DNA of 11,346 nucleotides from an uncultured Pseudomonadota bacterium (GTDB taxonomy: Bacteria > Pseudomonadota > Gammaproteobacteria > Steroidobacterales > Steroidobacteraceae): the NCBI GenBank assembly GCA_903890265.1, contig CAITAM010000262.1:1-11346 (forward strand), in the 5' to 3' direction. The position numbers were made by a program, and so were the translations under genes. The notes under the pieces were generated by a model. That model was not told the origin of the DNA, made no database searches, and was given only the letters and a program-made list of their open reading frames with translations. The number at the start of each line of letters is the position of its first letter. Position 1 is the first letter of the stretch. This document shows positions 7,611-11,346 of this stretch, piece after piece.

Positions 7611-9125
7611 GTGATCGGTCTGACGGACCTGACGCTCGCCACCCTGCGCCTCGTCCATGACGGCCCGGTCCGCGCGGTGCTCACGCGCGAGAACCTCGCG
7701 CGGATCCGGGCGAGCGCGGCGGTGGTGGCGCGGGTGATCAAGAACGAAGCCTCGGTGTACGGCATCAACACCGGCTTTGGGCTCCTCGCGAGCACCCGCA
7801 TCCCGCGCGACCAGCTCGCGCAATTGCAGCGCAATATCGTGCTGTCGCACGCGGCGGGCACCGGGCCGCTGCTGGACGATCGGGTGGTGCGCCTGATCCT
7901 GGTCCTCAAGGCCGCCAGTCTCGCGCAGGGTTACTCCGGCGTGCGACCGGCCACGGTCGAGGCGCTGCTCGCGCTGCTCGAGCACGAGATTTATCCGTGC
8001 ATTCCCGGCCAGGGGTCGGTCGGTGCGTCCGGTGACCTCGCGCCGCTCGCGCACCTCGCCTGTGCACTGATCGGCGTGGGCGACGTGCGCGTGCAGGGCA
8101 AGGTCGTGCCGGCGGCGAAGGCACTCGCCGCGGCGGGTCTCGAACCCCTCGAGCTCGGCGCCAAGGAAGGCCTTGCGCTGCTGAACGGTACCCAGGTGTC
8201 GACGGCACTCGCTCTCTCGGGGCTCCTGCAGATCGAGGACGCGTTCGCCTCGGCGCTGGTGGCCGGAGCCCTGTCGGTCGATGCGCTGAAAGGCAGCGAC
8301 ACCCCGTTCGACGGACGGATTCACGCACTGCGCCGGCAGCCGGGTCAGCAGCAGGTCGCGGCGGTGTTCCGCGCGCTGCTCGCCGGCAGCCGCATCCGTG
8401 CCTCGCACATCGACTGCCCGCGCGTCCAGGATCCCTATTCGCTGCGCTGCCAGCCGCAGGTCATGGGCGCCTGCCTTGATCTGATGCGCCAGGCCGCGAC
8501 GACGCTGCTGCGCGAGGCCAACGCCGTCACGGACAACCCGCTGGTCTTCCCCGGCGACGGCGACGTGCTGTCCGGCGGCAACTTCCACGCCGAACCGGTC
8601 GCGTTCGCGGCCGACCAGCTCGCGCTGGTCGCCGCCGAAGTCGGTTCGCTGTCCGAGCGCCGCCTGAGCCTCATGATCGACCCCAAGATGAGCGGCCTGC
8701 CGCCGTTCCTGGTCAACGAGTCGGGCGTGAATTCGGGCTTCATGGTCGCGCAGTGCACCGCGGCGGCGCTGGTGTCGGAGAACAAGATGCTCGCGCACCC
8801 GTGCTCGGTGGACAGCATTCCGACCTCGGCGAACCAGGAGGACCACGTATCGATGGCCACGCACGGGGCGCGGCGGCTGACGGCGATGGCCGAGAACGTC
8901 TCGGCCGTGGTCGGTATCGAACTCCTCGCCGCGGTCCAGGGCCTTGAGTTCCACCGCCCGCTGAAGAGCTCGCGGGCGCTGGAGAACGTCGTGCGCCTCG
9001 TGCGGGACCTCGTGCCGAACTACGCCACCGACCGTTACTTCGCGCCGGACATCGAGCAGGCGCGGGCACTCGTTCGCTCGGGCGTCCTGCGCAGCTGGAT
9101 CGGTGAGGCGGTGCTCGGCACGTGA
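7611..9125 (+). CDS. hutH: Histidine ammonia-lyase (histidase)
   Basis: HutH removes ammonia from L-histidine to give urocanate, the first step of the pathway and the source of the HutC inducer. It is a cytoplasmic MIO enzyme. The Ala-Ser-Gly triad that cyclises into the MIO cofactor is A139-S140-G141, within GSVGASGDLAPLAH. Other active-site segments are intact: SVYGINTGFG (Y50), LNGTQ, VQDPYSLRCQPQVMG (Y276), AVTDNPLVF, GGNFHAEP and the QEDHVSM motif. From the GTG at 7611 it is 504 residues, close to the usual 505-513, and the N-terminal LTLATLRLV aligns with the start of known histidases. The alternative GTG at 7569 adds 14 basic residues (MKAGKGRSRPKVRQ) not typical of the family, but it would overlap the hutU stop, so it cannot be excluded. 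hutG begins within its stop codon. Confidence 0.97.
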   Translation: MIGLTDLTLATLRLVHDGPVRAVLTRENLARIRASAAVVARVIKNEASVYGINTGFGLLASTRIPRDQLAQLQRNIVLSHAAGTGPLLDDRVVRLILVLKAASLAQGYSGVRPATVEALLALLEHEIYPCIPGQGSVGASGDLAPLAHLACALIGVGDVRVQGKVVPAAKALAAAGLEPLELGAKEGLALLNGTQVSTALALSGLLQIEDAFASALVAGALSVDALKGSDTPFDGRIHALRRQPGQQQVAAVFRALLAGSRIRASHIDCPRVQDPYSLRCQPQVMGACLDLMRQAATTLLREANAVTDNPLVFPGDGDVLSGGNFHAEPVAFAADQLALVAAEVGSLSERRLSLMIDPKMSGLPPFLVNESGVNSGFMVAQCTAAALVSENKMLAHPCSVDSIPTSANQEDHVSMATHGARRLTAMAENVSAVVGIELLAAVQGLEFHRPLKSSRALENVVRLVRDLVPNYATDRYFAPDIEQARALVRSGVLRSWIGEAVLGT

Positions 9126-9916
9126 GCGAGTGCTATCACTCCGCCGAGGGGTCGTCGCCCTTCGTCATCAGCTTCCCGCACGTCGGCACCGGTATTCCGG
9201 CCGAGATCGCGGGCACGCTGACCGAGGCGGCGCGGCTCGTGCCGGATACCGACTGGCACGTCGAGCGGCTGTACGACTTCGCGCACGGCAAGGGCGCGAG
9301 CCTGGTGCAGGCGACGCTGTCCCGGTACGTCATCGACCTCAACCGCCCGCCTGACGATGCTTCCCTCTACCCGGGCCAGACGACGACGGGACTGTGTCCA
9401 ACCGAGACCTTCGACGGCCTGCCGCTGTACCGCGAGGAGGGCCCTGATGTGGCCGAAACCGAGCGCCGCCGCCGCCGGTACTGGCAGCCGTATCACGACG
9501 AGCTCGAGCGATTGCTGGCGCGCGCGGTGGCGATGCACGGTCACGCGACGCTGCTCGATGCCCACTCGATCGCGAGCGAGGTGCCACGGCTCTTTGCCGG
9601 GCGGTTGCCGGATGTGAACGTCGGCACGTTCAACGGCCAGAGTTGTGCCGCGAGCCTGAGCGACGGGATCGTCGGCGTGCTTCGCGCCCAGAGCCGGTTC
9701 ACGCACGTCCTGAACGGTCGGTTCAAGGGCGGCTACATCACCCGGCACTACGGCCGGCCGCTCACGGGCGTGCACGCGGTGCAGCTCGAGCTCGGCCAGA
9801 GCGCCTACCTCGACCCGCCGCTCGACACCTACCTCGAAGCGCGCGCGGCCGAGCTCAAGGCCCTGCTCGCCCGCCTGGTCGATGTGTTCGTCCGCTTCGT
9901 GCCGGGATCGCGCTGA
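9122..9916 (+). CDS. hutG: N-formylglutamate deformylase (amidohydrolase)
   Basis: HutG cleaves N-formyl-L-glutamate to glutamate and formate, the last step of the five-step route, acting on the HutF product. This is the deformylase type, not the arginase-fold formiminoglutamase that shares the gene name in other bacteria. Family motifs in the 264 residues are ISFPHVG (16-22), DTDWHVERLYDF (42-53), VIDLNRPPDDASLYPGQ (70-86), CPTETFDG (92-99), YHDEL near 124, LLDAHSI (144-150), LPDVNVGT (162-169), GGYITRHYG (203-211) and QLELGQ (221-226). The length fits the family (about 265). The GTG start overlaps the hutH stop by four bases (GTGA), and GAGG at 9105-9108 is distant (13 nt), so translation is probably coupled to hutH. 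hutD follows after one base. Confidence 0.96.
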   Translation: MSECYHSAEGSSPFVISFPHVGTGIPAEIAGTLTEAARLVPDTDWHVERLYDFAHGKGASLVQATLSRYVIDLNRPPDDASLYPGQTTTGLCPTETFDGLPLYREEGPDVAETERRRRRYWQPYHDELERLLARAVAMHGHATLLDAHSIASEVPRLFAGRLPDVNVGTFNGQSCAASLSDGIVGVLRAQSRFTHVLNGRFKGGYITRHYGRPLTGVHAVQLELGQSAYLDPPLDTYLEARAAELKALLARLVDVFVRFVPGSR

Positions 9917-9917
9917 C

Positions 9918-10508
9918 ATGCGGTACCTGCCCGCCGCCCGGTACGTCGCGATGCCGTGGCGCAACGGCAAGGGCATGACCGAGGAGATCGCGCGCGCGCC
10001 GGCGGCGCCGGCCGATTTCGACTGGCGCCTGAGTCTCGCCGCCATCACCGAGGACGGTCCCTTTTCCCATTACGCGGGCTACGAGCGCGCGGTCGTGCTC
10101 GTGTCCGGCGACGGCTTCTGCCTCGACGTCGAGGGTGACGGGCAACGGTTGCTGCAGGCGCCGGGTGCGGTCGCGGTCTTCGACGGCGCGACGCCCGTGC
10201 ACTGCCGGCTGACCGGCGGGCCCTGCCGCGACCTCAGTCTGATGGTGCGCCGGCCCGGGACCGTGTCCGCCGCCCGGGCACTCGATATCGTCCGGCCGGT
10301 CACGCTGGGTGCGGGCTCGGCGACGCACCGGGCGCTGTACGTGCTGCAGGGTGGGCTTCAGGCGGTCGGAGCGGGCGAGGCGTGCCCCGCGCTCGTGGCC
10401 GGCGACTCGCTGCTGTTCGATAGCGACGACACCGCGGTCAGGCTGAGCCCGGGAGCGGGCGCGGCCCGGGTGGTGCTCCTCGAGTGGCTGCCCGCGCCGG
10501 GAGCCTGA
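9918..10508 (+). CDS. hutD: HutD/Ves family cupin protein
   Basis: HutD is a conserved non-catalytic member of many hut operons. In Pseudomonas it limits hut expression and is thought to bind a pathway intermediate such as formylglutamate, though its mechanism is unsettled. This 196-residue protein has the family hallmarks: MPWRNGKGMTEEI (12-24), FDWRLSLAAITEDGPFSHYAGYER (34-57, family sites DWRLS and GPFS), VLVSGDGF (about 60-67), then a second cupin half with VALEW-like closing strands (VVLLEWLP near the end). The ATG follows the hutG stop by a single base, and only a weak GGGA (9904-9907) precedes it, so translational coupling is expected. Reading in the hutG frame does not continue into it. 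It is the last hut gene, followed by a hairpin and an unrelated pirin. Confidence 0.93.
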   Translation: MRYLPAARYVAMPWRNGKGMTEEIARAPAAPADFDWRLSLAAITEDGPFSHYAGYERAVVLVSGDGFCLDVEGDGQRLLQAPGAVAVFDGATPVHCRLTGGPCRDLSLMVRRPGTVSAARALDIVRPVTLGAGSATHRALYVLQGGLQAVGAGEACPALVAGDSLLFDSDDTAVRLSPGAGAARVVLLEWLPAPGA

Positions 10509-10624
10509 GCACCGGGTCGATTGTTCCGGCACCCGGAACGCCGGGTTCAGGTGGCGGCGGGTGCGCGCCGGGGGCCTACACTGTCGGCCACGAGCAAGGG
10601 CTCACAACCTAGCGAGGGCTGATC
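10509..10624 (+). other. Gap between hutD and pirin genes: hairpin and possible promoter
   Basis: This 116-bp non-coding stretch contains overlapping GC-rich inverted repeats (10523-10545) just after hutD. A TACACT at 10577-10582 (4 of 6 to a -10) would put transcription near 10589, before the pirin GAGG (10614-10617). No -35 is recognisable. The arrangement suggests that the pirin can be transcribed separately from the hut genes, but this is inference. Confidence 0.4.
10523..10539 (+). terminator. Perfect 7-bp hairpin after hutD
   Basis: GTTCCGG and CCGGAAC pair perfectly around a CAC loop, starting 15 bp after the hutD stop. A competing stem CCCGG/CCGGG with an AACG loop occupies 10532-10545. 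There is no T run afterwards, so it is not a classical intrinsic terminator. It may slow or protect the 3' end of the hut transcript. Confidence 0.35.
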
Positions 10625-11323
10625 ATGATTACCCTGCGAGCGGGCGACACCCGGGGCTATGCCGACCACGGCTGGCTGAAGTCACGCCACACCTTCTCCT
10701 TTGCCGATTACCGCGATCCGCGCTACGACGGCTTCGGGCCGCTGCGGGTGATCAACGAGGATCGCGTCGTGCCGTCGATGGGCTTTGGCACGCACGGGCA
10801 TCGCGACATGGAGATCATCAGCTACGTCGTCGCCGGCGAGCTGGCACACAAGGACAGCATGGGCACGGTGGCGGTGCTGAAGCCGGGCGATATCCAGTGC
10901 ATGAGCGCGGGATCGGGCGTGATGCACAGCGAGTTCAACGGCTCGGCGACGCAGGAGGTGCACTTCCTGCAGATCTGGATCGTGCCCGACCGACGTGGCA
11001 CCGTGCCGCGCTACCGGGATGCGCACTTCAGTCGCGAGACCCGCAGCGGTCGCCTCTGCCCGATCGCCTCGGCCGACGGCCGTGAACAGTCGCTGCCGAT
11101 CTACCAGGATGCGGTGGTCTATGCCTCGGTCCTGCCCGACGGTGCGGCACTGGACGCCGTCCTCGGCGCCGGGCGGCGCGGTTACGTGCAGGTGGTGCGG
11201 GGCGGCCTTGCGCTGAATGACGTCGCGGCGGGCGCCGGCGATGGCCTCGCGATCACGGGCGAGGAGCGTCTGCGCTTCGTGGCCGATGGCGAGGCCGAGT
11301 TTCTCTACTTCGACCTGCCCTGA
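10625..11323 (+). CDS. Pirin family protein, YhhW type
   Basis: This is a 232-residue bicupin close in length and motif layout to Escherichia coli YhhW (231 residues), which has quercetin 2,3-dioxygenase activity in vitro; the natural substrate of such proteins is unknown. The N-terminus has the group hallmarks HGWLKSRHTFSFADY (15-29) and LRVINEDRV (40-48). All four metal ligands of the pirin site are present: H57 and H59 in THGHRDME, and H101 and E103 in GVMHSEFN. SMGTVAVLKPGDIQCMSAG and LQIWIVPDRRGTVPRY follow, and the second cupin ends in a Phe-Asp-Leu-Pro C-terminus. The ATG at 10625 has GAGG seven bases upstream. It is on the hut strand, 116 bp after hutD. The location is probably cytoplasmic, since no signal peptide is seen. 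The family call is secure; a role with histidine use is not shown. Confidence 0.94.
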   Translation: MITLRAGDTRGYADHGWLKSRHTFSFADYRDPRYDGFGPLRVINEDRVVPSMGFGTHGHRDMEIISYVVAGELAHKDSMGTVAVLKPGDIQCMSAGSGVMHSEFNGSATQEVHFLQIWIVPDRRGTVPRYRDAHFSRETRSGRLCPIASADGREQSLPIYQDAVVYASVLPDGAALDAVLGAGRRGYVQVVRGGLALNDVAAGAGDGLAITGEERLRFVADGEAEFLYFDLP

Positions 11324-11346
11324 GGGGAAGTCCCGGCGGACGGGAG

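Overview
This is a high-GC window, roughly two-thirds G+C by eye, with codon use that looks even throughout. It is almost certainly from a proteobacterium, most plausibly a gammaproteobacterium. The reasons are a complete five-step histidine utilisation (hut) cluster with HutF, HutG, HutD and a GntR/UTRA repressor HutC, a YhhW-type pirin, and a spore-coat-U (SCPU/CsuA-B type) secreted protein. Genus-level assignment is not possible from what I can see.

Layout: (1) positions 1-324, minus strand: the first 108 residues of a secreted SCPU-domain protein whose 3' end lies off the left edge. Its leader holds a GC-rich hairpin followed by five U residues. (2) 655-2367, plus strand: a 570-residue lipoprotein with a DUF4382-like N-terminal half and a long Ser/Thr/Ala/Gly-rich beta-type C-terminal half. 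Its function is unknown. (3) 2386-3606, minus strand: hutI, convergent with the lipoprotein gene (18 bp between stops) and divergent from hutF. (4) Plus strand: hutF (3692-5071), hutC (5133-5846), hutU (5896-7572), hutH (7611-9125), hutG (9122-9916) and hutD (9918-10508), tightly spaced. (5) 10625-11323, plus strand: a YhhW-type pirin, separated from hutD by 116 bp containing a 7-bp hairpin.

Together the hut genes encode the whole route histidine -> urocanate (HutH) -> imidazolonepropionate (HutU) -> formiminoglutamate (HutI) -> formylglutamate plus ammonia (HutF) -> glutamate plus formate (HutG). HutC is the expected urocanate-responsive repressor. A 14-bp near-palindrome just upstream of hutC closely resembles the known HutC site. 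HutD is the conserved cupin accessory protein. No histidine or urocanate transporter lies in the window.

I found no previously undescribed system. The second-look items are mostly regulatory: the HutC operator, back-to-back hutI/hutF promoters sharing an AT-rich dyad without a good HutC site, the terminator-like leader of the SCPU gene, start-codon choices, and the juxtaposition of HutD with another cupin-fold protein. The DUF4382-like lipoprotein is the least understood gene here.
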